Shown piece after piece: positions 15,796-25,678 of a stretch of DNA of 46,448 bases. Location: contig MSTD01000005.1 in the NCBI GenBank assembly GCA_001942045.1, forward strand, positions 123,547 to 169,994, written 5' to 3'. The position numbers were made by a program, and so were the translations under genes. Numbering within the stretch: position 1 is the stretch's first letter; each line of letters begins with the position of its first letter. The stretch comes from Mycolicibacterium porcinum (GTDB taxonomy: Bacteria; Actinomycetota; Actinomycetes; Mycobacteriales; Mycobacteriaceae). Under the pieces are notes generated by a model, which saw only the letters and a list, made by a program, of their open reading frames with translations, ran no database searches and was not told where the DNA came from.

Positions 15796-16192
15796 TGGCG
15801 ATCCGCACCGCAGTGAACCGCCGCCGGGCGATCTGCCAACCCGCTGTGGTCCGGACCAGATCGTCATCGTAGAAACCGATGCCGCTGACGCCGGAGCTGT
15901 TGTCCTGAGCCATGATCAGAGAGTCCACATACGTCCGTGCTGTCGCGGTGTCACCGTCGACGGTGATCGCGTGGTTGCTCAACCGGTGCATGGTGTGCCC
16001 GGCCATCGCGTGCACCTGGTCCATGAACTCGGTGACGGCATCCACCCCGTTCCACTTGCCGATCTCGCCGTAGTCCAGCACGCAGTCTGCGGTGAACACC
16101 GTCCGGAACAGTGGCCAGTCCCTTCGGTCGATCCCCGTCGCGTAGCGCACCAGGACATCGATGATGTCGGCGCGGTCTTCGTGGTAGCTCAT
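15788..16192 (-). CDS. SnoaL-like / NTF2-fold protein
   Basis: A 134-residue NTF2-like domain of the SnoaL_4 type: MSYHEDRADIIDVLVRYATG, WPLFRTVFTADCVLDYGE, VTEFMDQVHAMAGHTMH, ending with GWQIARRRFTAVRI. This family contains dehydratases, isomerases and non-catalytic ligand binders; the Asp-Tyr and His residues of the cavity are present, but a mechanism cannot be assigned. Its ATG overlaps the stop of the upstream MDR dehydrogenase by 4 bp, and its end overlaps the SDR start by 8 bp. Such trios often act on successive intermediates of sterol-like or aromatic substrates. Confidence 0.85.
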   Translation of the reverse strand: MSYHEDRADIIDVLVRYATGIDRRDWPLFRTVFTADCVLDYGEIGKWNGVDAVTEFMDQVHAMAGHTMHRLSNHAITVDGDTATARTYVDSLIMAQDNSSGVSGIGFYDDDLVRTTAGWQIARRRFTAVRIANV

Positions 16193-17241
16193 GCGTGGTC
16201 TCCGTTCGGATGCACAACGATTCGTGCCGGCCCGGCGGAACGGCGGGCCAGGTCGAGCGCGTCGGGAACCCCGTCCAGTGGCACCACCATGCCGATACTC
16301 GGTGTCGGGTCCAGGTCGCCGGTGACGATGGCGTCCAGCGTTCCATACCAGTCCTGCGGCCAGGGCCCGCCACCGAACTGCAGGGTCACTCCCTGACGGG
16401 TGGCCGTAGTGATGTCGAGAGTGTCGCCGGTGTACCAGCCGCCGGCGCAGTAGATCCGGGTGCCCATATCGGACTCTTCGACGATTTTCTGGATCAGCCC
16501 GGAGGTGCCGACGCATTCGAACACCACCGCCGGGCCCCACAGATTGCGTTCGGCGCGGACCTCGCGCCAGAGGTCCATCGGTGAGCGCTCGGACGGGTCG
16601 ACAGCGATGTGGGCGCCGAACTCTTTGCGGGCCAGCGCCCGTCGATCAGCTTGGTAATCCGCGACGATGATCGGTTCGGCGCCGCGCCGGGCCAGGGCAG
16701 CCACAGCAGACAGCCCGATGGCTCCGGCCCCGATCACGATGGGGATCTCGCCGGGCTCGAGTCGCGCGCTGCGCACATAGAACTCGCCAACCGCGAAGGC
16801 GTCTGTCAGTGCGACCGCGTCATGCGATGCATTGGGACCGACAGCGCGGGCGACGGCTTCGGTGACCACCACCAGCTCGGCGAAGCTGCCGGGGGCTTCG
16901 GGATGCTGACCGATGATCTGGGCCCCGTCGGCGCCGCCGTTGATCAGGCGGATCGGGATTGAGGTGACCCGGGTGCCGACCGGGAACTGGACCCCGCAGC
17001 CCGGGCCGTGCCCGATGACCTCGCCGACGAACTCATGTCCGAGGACGACGTCACGGTCCGCGTCATACAGCGAGCGACCCGTCGGATCGTTGACGCCGAG
17101 CTCGGGATGGTCCATGAAATGAACATCGGACGCGCAGATCGCGGTACTGAGCACCCGCAACAGAAGCTCACCCGGACCCGGTACGGGATCGGGGATCTCG
17201 CGCACCGAAAGTGCGCTCCCTCGTAGAACGGCCGCGCGCAT
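16189..17241 (-). CDS. MDR-family (zinc-type) alcohol dehydrogenase
   Basis: A 350-residue medium-chain dehydrogenase. The GroES-like domain shows AICASDVHFMDHPELG with the first catalytic zinc-ligand Cys, and VVLGHEFVGEVIG with the conserved GHE. The Rossmann domain shows IVIGAGAIGLSAVAALARRG, with ADYQADRRALARKEFGA after it. The four-Cys structural zinc lobe of classical ADHs is not seen. ATG 17241 follows a GGTAGGTGG-like ribosome site. It is the first gene of the operon with the SnoaL-like and SDR genes, and divergent from the IclR regulator, whose likely operator palindrome lies at 17255-17270. Confidence 0.9.
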   Translation of the reverse strand: MRAAVLRGSALSVREIPDPVPGPGELLLRVLSTAICASDVHFMDHPELGVNDPTGRSLYDADRDVVLGHEFVGEVIGHGPGCGVQFPVGTRVTSIPIRLINGGADGAQIIGQHPEAPGSFAELVVVTEAVARAVGPNASHDAVALTDAFAVGEFYVRSARLEPGEIPIVIGAGAIGLSAVAALARRGAEPIIVADYQADRRALARKEFGAHIAVDPSERSPMDLWREVRAERNLWGPAVVFECVGTSGLIQKIVEESDMGTRIYCAGGWYTGDTLDITTATRQGVTLQFGGGPWPQDWYGTLDAIVTGDLDPTPSIGMVVPLDGVPDALDLARRSAGPARIVVHPNGDHA

Positions 17242-17254
17242 GCCACCTACCAAT

Positions 17255-17270
17255 TCTCGAATAATCGAGA
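17255..17270. promoter_or_regulatory. Inverted repeat TCTCGA-N4-TCGAGA, likely IclR operator
   Basis: A perfect 6-4-6 inverted repeat in the 84-bp gap between the divergent MDR dehydrogenase and IclR genes; a further TCTCGA half-site-like sequence follows at 17275-17281 (CTCTCGA). Position and symmetry fit an IclR dimer/tetramer site controlling both transcripts. Inferred. Confidence 0.6.
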
Positions 17271-17325
17271 TAGTCTCTCGAAACTGTCAGACCGACTGTA
17301 GAAACCGGCCGGAGAGGAGTCAAGG

Positions 17326-18183
17326 GTGCGTGGTGCGGGTTCGGCGCCGACTGGGCGCGTGATCGATGTGATCGAGTTGCTGGCCGGCTCCGGCGATACA
17401 CCGCTGCGGTTCTCTGATGTGGTCAGCGCCCTCAACCTGACCCAGGCCACCGCGCACGCGATTCTCAAGACCCTGTGTGACCGTGGATGGCTGATCCGTG
17501 ATCCCGCTGACAAGACGTTCTCGATCGGTCCGGGACTTGCCGTGGTGGCGGCCCGCACCGAGGCCGCGCGACCGTTGGCGCACGCGGCCCGCATTGCCGC
17601 CCAGGAACTTTCACATCAGCTGGGAATGGCGGCATCGGTGGTGGAGCGGGCCGGGAACGAGCTCGTGATCACCGCGTTCGAAGGCGCGGGACCGGGCGGC
17701 CCGCCGACGGACCGCATCCGATACGCGCCACCGTTCGGCGTCGCCTTCGCGGCCTGGGACTCGCCTGCCGAGCAACGTGCCTGGATCGACCGGGCACCCA
17801 CCGCGAGTGATGCGCTGACCGAGCGGCTTGTCGAGGTGCTCGCGCAGACCAAGGACCGCGGCTTCGACGTCGACTGGACGACACCGGATCTGACCCGGGC
17901 CGCACAGGTCGTCGGCGCATTGCCGAGCGACGGCCTGCCCGAGCACGTCCGGGATATCACCGATCAACTGCTCGCCGAGTTCACCACGATCGGGCTGGCC
18001 CCGGCCGGCGATGCGGCCCGCAGATCTCAGCCGGTGGCCACGATTGCGGCGCCGGTCTTTGACGCTCAGCGTGGCGTGGCGCTGATCCTGTCCGTGCATC
18101 CGCTGCGGCCCATGACGTCGCGCCAGGTGGAAACGACGGGGCGACGGGTCAGGCGGGCCGCCGATCAGGTGAGCCGACCGTGA
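17326..18183 (+). CDS. IclR family transcriptional regulator
   Basis: A 285-residue IclR-type regulator. The N-terminal winged helix (about residues 8-65) shows GRVIDVIELLAGSG, FSDVVSALNLTQATAHAILKTL and a wing ending in FSIGPGL. The C-terminal ~180 residues are the GAF-like effector domain (LSHQLGMAASVVERAG...). The start is GTG 17326 with GGAGAGGAG upstream. It is divergent from the MDR-SnoaL-SDR operon across a palindrome and probably controls it. Its 3' end overlaps the convergent FAH-family gene by 35 bp. The effector is unknown. Confidence 0.9.
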   Translation: MRGAGSAPTGRVIDVIELLAGSGDTPLRFSDVVSALNLTQATAHAILKTLCDRGWLIRDPADKTFSIGPGLAVVAARTEAARPLAHAARIAAQELSHQLGMAASVVERAGNELVITAFEGAGPGGPPTDRIRYAPPFGVAFAAWDSPAEQRAWIDRAPTASDALTERLVEVLAQTKDRGFDVDWTTPDLTRAAQVVGALPSDGLPEHVRDITDQLLAEFTTIGLAPAGDAARRSQPVATIAAPVFDAQRGVALILSVHPLRPMTSRQVETTGRRVRRAADQVSRP

Positions 18184-18859
18184 AGGAAAACTCCGCGACT
18201 CCCGCGACGCCACCGGAGACCACATCGCCGGGTTGCATCGGTCCGACCCCGGCCGGGGTGCCGCTGTAGATCAGGTCACCGGGGGCCAGGTCGACGGCCG
18301 TCGAGATTGCGCTGATGACCTCGGGCACCGACCAGATCAGGTCTCCTAGGTCGCCGTGCTGCTTGAGTTCGCCGTTGACCCGCAGCCAGATCTCGCCGCG
18401 GTCCGGGTGGCCGACGTCGGCGACCGGATGAATCGGCGTGCACGGCGCGGAGGCGTCGAAACCCTTGGCCCAGTCCCACGGCCGGCTGAGTTTCTTGGCC
18501 TCGTCCTGCAGATCGCGGCGGGTCAGGTCGACGCCGACGCCGTAGCCCCAGACCAGGCTCAGCGCATCGTCGGGAGCCACGTCGTGGCCTCCCGCACCGA
18601 GCGCCACCACGAGCTCGATCTCGTGGTGGAACGACGAGGTCAACGAGGGGTATGGAACGGTGCCCTCGGCGTGGATCACCGCGTCGGCCGGCTTCATGAA
18701 GAAGAACGGCGGCTCGCGGTCCGGGTCCTTGCCCATCTCCCGAGCGTGGGCCGCATAGTTGCGGCCCACGCAGAACACCCGCCGGATCGGAAAGCACCCG
18801 ACCGCGCCGCTGACGGGTAGCGATGCCTGCGGCGGGGGAGGGATCACGAAGTCGGCCAT
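18149..18859 (-). CDS. Fumarylacetoacetate hydrolase (FAH) family protein
   Basis: A 236-residue single FAH domain. Signature blocks: FCVGRNYAAHAREMG, PPFFFMKPADAVI, the metal-binding HHEIELVVALG, and YGVGVDLTRRDLQ; the end has the DLIYSGTPAGVGPMQPGD loop. The length and FCVGRNYAAHA opening best match the fumarylpyruvate hydrolase/acylpyruvase group, which cleave C-C bonds of acylpyruvates at the end of gentisate-type aromatic degradation. ATG 18859 is preferred; an in-frame ATG at 18868 is possible. It is 24 bp downstream of... no gene on its strand: the FadE5-like gene lies upstream of it in the order of transcription (gap 24 bp), so the two may be co-transcribed. Confidence 0.85.
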   Translation of the reverse strand: MADFVIPPPPQASLPVSGAVGCFPIRRVFCVGRNYAAHAREMGKDPDREPPFFFMKPADAVIHAEGTVPYPSLTSSFHHEIELVVALGAGGHDVAPDDALSLVWGYGVGVDLTRRDLQDEAKKLSRPWDWAKGFDASAPCTPIHPVADVGHPDRGEIWLRVNGELKQHGDLGDLIWSVPEVISAISTAVDLAPGDLIYSGTPAGVGPMQPGDVVSGGVAGVAEFSFTVGSPDRRPA

Positions 18860-18883
18860 GGGAACCATCTTCCCCGGCCGGCA

Positions 18884-20713
18884 TCAGAACGCGTCGTTGT
18901 CCAGTTGCATCACGTCGCCGTCGACCGATTCCACAACTTCACGCACCGCGGTGAGCAGAGGCAACATGTTGTGCGCGAAGAACTTCGCCACGGCGATCTT
19001 GCCTTCGTAGAGCGGTCGGTCGCGATCGGCCGCCGAGGCCAGCGCGGCCTGAGCGACTTCCGCACCGGCCAGCAGGCGCCAGCCGATCAGCAGGTCACCC
19101 ACCGCCAGCAGGAAGCGCACCGAACCGAGACCCACCTTGTACAGCTGCTCGGGCTGCTCCTGGGCGGCCATCAGGTAGCCGGTGAGCGTGGCCGCCATCG
19201 ACTGCACATCGGCCAGCGCGGTGGCCAGCCTGGCGATCTCGGGTTCCAGCCCCGCGGGGTTGGCTTCGACGGTCGCCGAGATCTGGGCCGCCACATGGGC
19301 CAGCGCACCGCCCTGGTCGCGGATGATCTTGCGGAAGAAGAAGTCCAGCGCCTGGATGGCGGTGGTGCCCTCATATAGCGAGTCGATCTTGGCGTCGCGG
19401 ATGTACTGCTCGATCGGATAGTCCTGCAGATAGCCGGACCCACCGAGGGTTTGCAGCGACTCGGTCAGGATCTCGTAGGCCTTCTCCGAACCGACGCCCT
19501 TGACGATCGGCAGCAGCAGGTCGTTGACGCGGTGCGCCAGGTCGGCATCGGCGCCCGAGACATGTTGTGCCACCACCGAATCCTGGTGCGCCGCGGTGTA
19601 CAGGTACACCGACCGCAGTCCTTCGGCGTAGGCCTTCTGTGTGAGCAGGCTGCGCCGCACGTCGGGGTGCTCGATGATGGCGACCCGCGGTGCGGTCTTG
19701 TCGGTCATCTTGAGCATGTCCGAGCCCTGGATGCGTTCCTTGGCGTAGGCCAGCGCGTTCAGGTAGCCGGTGGACAGGGTGCCCGCCGACTTCACCCCGA
19801 CTGTCATGCGTGCGTTCTCGATGACGCGGAACATCTGAGCGATGCCGTTGTGCACGTCGCCGACGAGGTAGCCCACGGCCGGGATGCCGTGTGCGCCGAA
19901 GGTGAGTTCACACGTCGGCGACGATTTGATGCCCATCTTGTGCTCGAGGCCGGTGACGAACACGCCGTTGCGCTCCCCGAGTTCGAGGGTCTCCGAGTCG
20001 AAGTGGAACTTCGGGACATAGAACAGGCTCAGTCCCTTGGTGCCGGGACCGGCGCCCTCGGGGCGGGCCAGCACGAGGTGGAAGACGTTCTCTGCGGTGT
20101 CGCCGACATCGCCGCCGGAGATGAACCGCTTCACGCCGTCGATGTGCCAGGTGCCGTCGGGCTGCGCGATGGCCTTGGTACGCCCGGCACCTACATCAGA
20201 CCCGGCATCCGGCTCGGTCAGCACCATGGTGCCGGCCCACCCCTTGTCCATGCTCATGCGCGCCCAGCGCTGCTGCTCTTCGGTACCGACCTCGGCCAGC
20301 GTGTGCGCCATGGCCGGGCCGAGACCGTAGAAGAACATCGCCGACGGGTTGGCCGACATGATCATTTCCTGGATGGCCCATACCAGCGATGCCGGCGCCG
20401 GTGTGCCACCGGCGTTCTCGGCGATCCCGATTCGCCACCACTCGGCGTCCTTGACGGCCTGCACGGTCTTGGCGAGCGGCCCGGGCACCGTGATCTCGTG
20501 GGTGGCCGGGTCGAACTCGGGCGGGTTGCGGTCGGCGTCGGCGAACGACTCGGCGACAACACCTTCGGCGAAGCGCGCGACCTCGTCGAGCATGGTGCGC
20601 GCGGTGTCGGTGTCGAGGTCGCCGAACGCGCCTGAGTCGAGAACCTGACCCAAGGCCAGCAGCTGGAAGAGATTGAATTCGATATCGCGGACATTGGCGA
20701 TGTAGTGACCCAC
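18884..20713 (-). CDS. Large acyl-CoA dehydrogenase, FadE5-like
   Basis: A 609-residue acyl-CoA dehydrogenase, close to the ~611 residues of mycobacterial FadE5. It begins [15 protein letters not shown], like FadE5. Core motifs: the FAD/substrate segment [27 protein letters not shown], and the active-site segment [19 protein letters not shown], where Glu of YEGT is the catalytic base. The C-terminal extension (about 470-609) is the extra helical domain of the large family. The start is GTG 20713. These FAD enzymes introduce the alpha-beta double bond of fatty acyl-CoA in beta-oxidation. It is divergent from hrpA and is followed after 24 bp by the FAH gene. Confidence 0.9.
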   Translation of the reverse strand: MGHYIANVRDIEFNLFQLLALGQVLDSGAFGDLDTDTARTMLDEVARFAEGVVAESFADADRNPPEFDPATHEITVPGPLAKTVQAVKDAEWWRIGIAENAGGTPAPASLVWAIQEMIMSANPSAMFFYGLGPAMAHTLAEVGTEEQQRWARMSMDKGWAGTMVLTEPDAGSDVGAGRTKAIAQPDGTWHIDGVKRFISGGDVGDTAENVFHLVLARPEGAGPGTKGLSLFYVPKFHFDSETLELGERNGVFVTGLEHKMGIKSSPTCELTFGAHGIPAVGYLVGDVHNGIAQMFRVIENARMTVGVKSAGTLSTGYLNALAYAKERIQGSDMLKMTDKTAPRVAIIEHPDVRRSLLTQKAYAEGLRSVYLYTAAHQDSVVAQHVSGADADLAHRVNDLLLPIVKGVGSEKAYEILTESLQTLGGSGYLQDYPIEQYIRDAKIDSLYEGTTAIQALDFFFRKIIRDQGGALAHVAAQISATVEANPAGLEPEIARLATALADVQSMAATLTGYLMAAQEQPEQLYKVGLGSVRFLLAVGDLLIGWRLLAGAEVAQAALASAADRDRPLYEGKIAVAKFFAHNMLPLLTAVREVVESVDGDVMQLDNDAF

Positions 20714-20851
20714 GATCCGCAAGCGTCGCCGACGCCGATTGGGGTACGCAAGCGTAGGTTGCGGCAACCTACGGCTACGGAACCGGAGGTTGCCAGCTCC
20801 TCGCGGGATGTGATCTATAACACATTTGATCGAGCACCTATCCTTGACCGA

Positions 20852-23800
20852 GTGTCCGAACCGTCAGTCGCCGAGCTGCGCTCCCGTCTCGACGGCTTGA
20901 CCATCCGCGACGCGGACCGGCTGCGCCGCCGCCTTCGCAATCTCCGGGGTGGTGACACGGCCAAGATTGCCGAACAGATCGCGACCGCGGAAGGCCTCGT
21001 GCTGACCCGCCAGGCCGCTGTCCCGGCCATCACCTACCCCGACCTGCCGGTCAGCGAACATCGCGACGAGCTGGCCAAGGCCATCACCGAGAACCAGGTG
21101 GTGGTGGTCGCCGGCGCGACCGGCTCGGGCAAGACCACGCAGCTGCCCAAGATCTGCCTGGACCTGGGCCGTGGCATCCGCGGCACCATCGGCCACACCC
21201 AGCCGCGGCGGCTGGCCGCCCGCACCGTGGCCCAGCGCATTGCCGACGAACTCGGCACCCCGCTGGGTGAGGCCGTCGGCTACACCGTGCGCTTCACCGA
21301 CCAGGCCAGCGATTCGACCCTCATCAAGCTGATGACCGACGGCATTCTGCTCGCCGAGATTCAAAGGGACCGACGGCTGCTGCGCTACGACACGCTGATC
21401 CTCGACGAGGCCCACGAGCGCAGCCTCAACATCGACTTCCTGCTCGGCTACCTGCGCGAGCTGTTGCCGCGCCGCCCCGACCTCAAGGTCATCGTCACGT
21501 CGGCCACCATCGAGCCGGAACGGTTCGCGGCTCACTTCCATGACGCGCCGATCGTGGAGGTCTCGGGGCGGACGTACCCGGTCGAGATCCGGTACCGGCC
21601 ACTGGAAGTCCCTGCGCCGGTCTCGGACGACGACGATCCCGACGATCCCGATCACGAGATCGTGCGCACCGAGGTGAGGGATCCGACCGAGGCCATCGTC
21701 GACGCGGTTCGTGAGCTGGAGTCCGAACCGCCGGGCGATGTGTTGGTGTTTCTGTCGGGCGAACGTGAGATCCGGGACACTGCCGAGGCTTTGAAGGATC
21801 TCAGAAATACCGAAGTGCTTCCGCTGTATGCCCGGCTGCCGACCGCGGAACAGCAGAAGGTGTTCCAGCCGAGCCACAGTGGCCGGCGAATCGTGTTGGC
21901 CACCAACGTGGCCGAGACGTCTTTGACCGTTCCCGGGATCCGCTACGTCGTCGATCCTGGCACCGCGCGGATCTCGCGCTACAGCCGCCGGACCAAGGTG
22001 CAGCGGCTGCCCATCGAGCCGATCTCACAGGCCTCGGCCGCGCAGCGGGCCGGCCGGTCCGGACGCACCGCGCCCGGTGTGTGCATCCGGCTGTACTCGG
22101 AGGAAGACTTCGAATCCCGGCCCCGCTACACCGATCCGGAGATCCTGCGAACCAACCTGGCGGCGGTCATCCTGCAGATGGCCGCCCTGCAGCTCGGCGA
22201 CATCGCAGAATTCCCCTTCCTGGACCCGCCGGACGCCCGCAGCATCCGCGACGGGGTCCAGCTGTTGCAGGAGCTCGGTGCGTTCGATGCCGCGGGTGCG
22301 CTGACCGACATCGGACGACGCCTGGCCCGGCTGCCGCTGGACCCGCGCGTCGGGCGGATGATCCTTCAGGCCGACACCGAGGGCTGTGTGCGCGAGGTGC
22401 TGGTGCTGGCGGCCGCGCTGTCCATCCCCGATCCCCGGGAGCGGCCGACGGACAAAGAGGAGGCGGCGCGGCAGAAGCACGCCCGGTTCGCCGACGAGCA
22501 TTCCGATTTCATCTCCTACCTCAACCTGTGGAACTATCTTCGCGAGCAGCGAAACCAGCGCTCCGGCAATGCCTTCCGGCGGATGTGCCGCGAGGAGTTC
22601 CTGCACTACCTGCGGATCCGCGAATGGCAGGACCTGACCGGGCAGCTGCGCAGCATCGCCCGTGACATCGGGATCCGCGAGAGTGACGAGGCCGCCGAGC
22701 CGGCCGGCATCCACGCTGCGCTGACCGCGGGCCTGCTCTCGCACGTCGGGCTGCGCGAAGGCGAGGGCCGCGACTATCAAGGCGCCCGCAACTCCAAGTT
22801 CGTGCTGGCGCCCGGTTCGGTGCTGACCAAGAAGCCGCCACGCTGGATCGTGGTGGCCGACCTGGTCGAGACGAGTCGGCTGTTCGGCCGCATCGCGGCC
22901 AAGGTCGAACCCGAGGCCATCGAGCGGGTCGCCGGACATCTGGTGCAACGCAACTACAGTGAGCCGCACTGGGAGGCCAGGCGCGGGGCGGTGGTGGCGT
23001 TCGAACGGGTCACGCTCTACGGGCTGCCGCTCGTCCCGCGTCGCAAGATCGGCTACACCCAGATCGATCCGGAGCTGTGCCGTGAGTTGTTCATCCGGCA
23101 TGCACTGGTCGAGGGAGACTGGCAGACGCGGCACCACTTCTTCCGCGACAACGCCCGGTTGCGGGCTGAACTCGAGGAGATCGAGGAGCGGGCCCGTCGG
23201 CGTGACCTACTGGTCGGCGACGACGACATCTACGCCCTCTACGATGCCCGCATCCCGGCCGACATCGTGTCCGCGCGCCATTTCGACGCATGGTGGAAGA
23301 AGCAGCGGCACAAGACACCTGACCTGCTCACCTTCACCCGTGACGATCTGTTGCGTTCCGAGGACGGCGCGGACAATCCCGACACCTGGCAGACCGGGGA
23401 TCTCGAACTGCCGCTGACCTACCGGTTCGAGCCGGGTGCCACCGACGACGGCGTCACGGTACATGTGCCGGTCGGTGTGCTGGCCCGCCTGGGCGGTGAC
23501 GGGTTCGCCTGGCAGGTGCCGGCTCTGCGGGAGGAGTTGGTGACCGCGTTGATCAAGTCACTGCCCAAGGATCTGCGGCGTAACTTCGTCCCGGCCCCCG
23601 ATACCGCGCGAGCCATCCTTGGGGACATCGACCCGTCCGCCGGGTCCCTGCTGGACGAGGTCCAGCGCGAACTGCGCAGGCGTAGCGGCATTCTGGTGCC
23701 GATCGATGCGTTCGACCTGAGCAAGATCCCGGACCATCTGCGGATGACGTTCGCCGTGGAAACCGCCGACGGCAAAGAGGTGGCCCGCGGCAAGGACATC

Positions 23801-24733
23801 GACGCGCTGCGCGAGCAGTTGGCCGTTCCCGTCGCGCAGGCCGTGGCCGATGCGCTGGGCGGAGATCTGGACCGCACCGGGCTGAAGGCCTGGCCCGAGG
23901 ATCTCGACGAACTCCCCCGCACAGTGGAGAGCGTCAGTGGCGGGCACACTGTGCGCGGGTACCCGGCCTTCGTGGACAACGGAAACTCGGTCGGCATCAA
24001 GGTGTTTGCCAATCCCGCCGAGCAGGCCGCGGCCATGCGCCCGGGCCTGCGCCGGCTGCTGCGGCTCACCGCACCGTCGCCGGTGAAGGCGATCGAGCGG
24101 GGCTTGAGCACCCGGACCCGGCTGGCGCTCAACGCGAACCCGGACGGCACCCTGGCGGCTCTGCTCGAGGACTGCGCCGACGCGGCCGCCGACGTGCTGC
24201 TGCAGAAAGAGGTGTGGACGAAGGCAGAGTTCGCGGCAGTCGTCGGTCGGGCCGGCAAAGAGCTGGGACCCACGATGCAGGCGGCGGTGAGCCGGGTCGA
24301 GAAGGTCTTGACCGCGTCGCACGAGGTACACGTCGCGCTGCCGGACAAACCTTCGGCCGCTCAGGCCGATGCCGTGGCGGATATCCGATCTCAGCTGGAT
24401 CGATTGCTGCCCAATGGTTTTGTCACCATGACGGGGATTGCGCGGCTCGGCGACCTGGCCCGATACCTCACCGCGATCGCCCGCCGACTGGAGCGGCTAC
24501 CGCAGGGGCTTGCCGCCGACCGGGAGCGGATGGCCCGCGTGCACGCCGTCGAGGACGCCTACGACGATCTGGTGGTGGCGTTGTCAGCGGCACGTGCCGA
24601 GGACCCGAAGGTGCGCGATATCGCATGGCAGATCGAGGAGTTGCGGGTGAGCTTGTGGGCTCAGCAGCTCGGCACCCCGCGACCGGTCAGCGAGCAGCGC
24701 ATCTACAAGGCGATCGACGCCGTCGCGCGCTGA
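20852..24733 (+). CDS. hrpA: ATP-dependent RNA helicase HrpA
   Basis: About 1293 residues, close to the 1300 of E. coli HrpA, so complete. DEAH-box motifs: Walker [14 protein letters not shown] (from residue 88), DEAH at 185-188 ([10 protein letters not shown]), motif [10 protein letters not shown], and motif [16 protein letters not shown]2/OB-fold regions follow, and the long C-terminal domain (DUF3418-type) runs to the end. HrpA has been linked to mRNA processing and ribosome rescue in other bacteria. GTG 20852 is chosen; the frame is open further upstream without a better start. TATCCT at 20839-20844 ends 7 bp before GTG, so a leaderless transcript is possible (inference). It ends at a strong hairpin. 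Confidence 0.95.
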   Translation: MSEPSVAELRSRLDGLTIRDADRLRRRLRNLRGGDTAKIAEQIATAEGLVLTRQAAVPAITYPDLPVSEHRDELAKAITENQVVVVAGATGSGKTTQLPKICLDLGRGIRGTIGHTQPRRLAARTVAQRIADELGTPLGEAVGYTVRFTDQASDSTLIKLMTDGILLAEIQRDRRLLRYDTLILDEAHERSLNIDFLLGYLRELLPRRPDLKVIVTSATIEPERFAAHFHDAPIVEVSGRTYPVEIRYRPLEVPAPVSDDDDPDDPDHEIVRTEVRDPTEAIVDAVRELESEPPGDVLVFLSGEREIRDTAEALKDLRNTEVLPLYARLPTAEQQKVFQPSHSGRRIVLATNVAETSLTVPGIRYVVDPGTARISRYSRRTKVQRLPIEPISQASAAQRAGRSGRTAPGVCIRLYSEEDFESRPRYTDPEILRTNLAAVILQMAALQLGDIAEFPFLDPPDARSIRDGVQLLQELGAFDAAGALTDIGRRLARLPLDPRVGRMILQADTEGCVREVLVLAAALSIPDPRERPTDKEEAARQKHARFADEHSDFISYLNLWNYLREQRNQRSGNAFRRMCREEFLHYLRIREWQDLTGQLRSIARDIGIRESDEAAEPAGIHAALTAGLLSHVGLREGEGRDYQGARNSKFVLAPGSVLTKKPPRWIVVADLVETSRLFGRIAAKVEPEAIERVAGHLVQRNYSEPHWEARRGAVVAFERVTLYGLPLVPRRKIGYTQIDPELCRELFIRHALVEGDWQTRHHFFRDNARLRAELEEIEERARRRDLLVGDDDIYALYDARIPADIVSARHFDAWWKKQRHKTPDLLTFTRDDLLRSEDGADNPDTWQTGDLELPLTYRFEPGATDDGVTVHVPVGVLARLGGDGFAWQVPALREELVTALIKSLPKDLRRNFVPAPDTARAILGDIDPSAGSLLDEVQRELRRRSGILVPIDAFDLSKIPDHLRMTFAVETADGKEVARGKDIDALREQLAVPVAQAVADALGGDLDRTGLKAWPEDLDELPRTVESVSGGHTVRGYPAFVDNGNSVGIKVFANPAEQAAAMRPGLRRLLRLTAPSPVKAIERGLSTRTRLALNANPDGTLAALLEDCADAAADVLLQKEVWTKAEFAAVVGRAGKELGPTMQAAVSRVEKVLTASHEVHVALPDKPSAAQADAVADIRSQLDRLLPNGFVTMTGIARLGDLARYLTAIARRLERLPQGLAADRERMARVHAVEDAYDDLVVALSAARAEDPKVRDIAWQIEELRVSLWAQQLGTPRPVSEQRIYKAIDAVAR

Positions 24734-24734
24734 T

Positions 24735-24797
24735 CGCCGAAACGGTATTCCGGCAGGCTGCTTCTCGTACTTCTTCTGCTGGAATACCGTTTCGGCG
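24735..24797. terminator. Bidirectional terminator hairpin between hrpA and hydrolase operon
   Basis: CGCCGAAACGGTATTCC (24735-24751) pairs perfectly with GGAATACCGTTTCGGCG (24781-24797): a 17-bp stem and 29-nt loop. It begins 2 bp after the hrpA stop and ends 5 bp before the stop of the convergent hydrolase gene, so it can end both transcripts. There is no long U tract, as is usual in mycobacteria. Confidence 0.85.
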
Positions 24798-24802
24798 GGA
24801 AC

Positions 24803-25630
24803 TCAGGGGATTCTGAGTTGTCCGCGCAGGAACGTGGTGAGGTACCCGGCCACCACATCGGGTTGCTCGAGCCAGGGCCAATGCCCGGTTCCCGGCACCG
24901 GCTGCACCTCACAGTTGGCGAAGGTGCGTTGATAGTCCTCGGTTTGTGCGAGCGGCACGTAGTGGTCGTCCGCGCCCCACACTACCAGGACGTCGCCGCG
25001 GTAGCCGGCGAGGCGATCTACATACGGCGCAAGGGCATTCGGCCCGGTGGACCGGTACAGCTTCAGCACGGCGTCGGGCGTTCCGCGGGCGAACATGTGC
25101 TCGGCGATCGAGTCGAGTGCATCGGACGGCAGGCCGGGATCCCGGATGGCGAGCACGCGTCGCAGCACGGCTGGGTTACCGACCCGCGACAACGCCTCGG
25201 CCAGTACGGGTGTGCGCCACAGCTTGGCGGCGAAGTGGTTGATCACCACCGGGGCGTTGATCAACGTGATGCTGGCGACCGAGTCGAGATGGTCGGCCGC
25301 CCACGCTAGCGCCCATGGTCCGCCGAAGTCGTGGGCCACCAGATGTGCGCGGTCCACCCCGAGCTGCCTGAGGATGGCGTCGAGGTGGGCCGCATAGGCA
25401 GCCACGGTGTAGGGCCACTGGGCCGGCTTGTCGGCCGCACCGAAACCCGGCATCTCCGGGGCGATCACGCGCGCGAAACCGGCCACTGGATTCAGCAGCC
25501 GGTCCCACTTGGCCCCGGCGTTGTTGCCGTGGACGAAGACCACCGCCTCCGGGCTGTCGGGCCCGGCGACGACCACCGGCGACCGCACCCCGTCGACAGC
25601 CAGCGTGCGGTGTTCGACAGGGCCGTCCAT
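24803..25630 (-). CDS. Alpha/beta hydrolase, haloalkane dehalogenase / epoxide hydrolase type
   Basis: A 275-residue alpha/beta hydrolase. The nucleophile elbow is LVAHDFGGPWAL, placing Asp101 where lipases have Ser; an Asp nucleophile with H-D-x-G-G is the mark of epoxide hydrolases and haloalkane dehalogenases. The oxyanion segment is HGNNAG (34-39), a likely acid is in VVWGADDHYVP, and the general-base His is in GTGHWPWLEQP. It follows the paired acyl-CoA dehydrogenase genes by 48 bp on the same strand and is likely the third gene of that operon, perhaps acting on an oxygenated intermediate (inference). It is convergent with hrpA. Confidence 0.88.
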   Translation of the reverse strand: MDGPVEHRTLAVDGVRSPVVVAGPDSPEAVVFVHGNNAGAKWDRLLNPVAGFARVIAPEMPGFGAADKPAQWPYTVAAYAAHLDAILRQLGVDRAHLVAHDFGGPWALAWAADHLDSVASITLINAPVVINHFAAKLWRTPVLAEALSRVGNPAVLRRVLAIRDPGLPSDALDSIAEHMFARGTPDAVLKLYRSTGPNALAPYVDRLAGYRGDVLVVWGADDHYVPLAQTEDYQRTFANCEVQPVPGTGHWPWLEQPDVVAGYLTTFLRGQLRIP

Positions 25631-25678
25631 CAGCGGGATTGTACGGTCGCCTAACGTTTCCCGCGCGATTTCAAGCGA

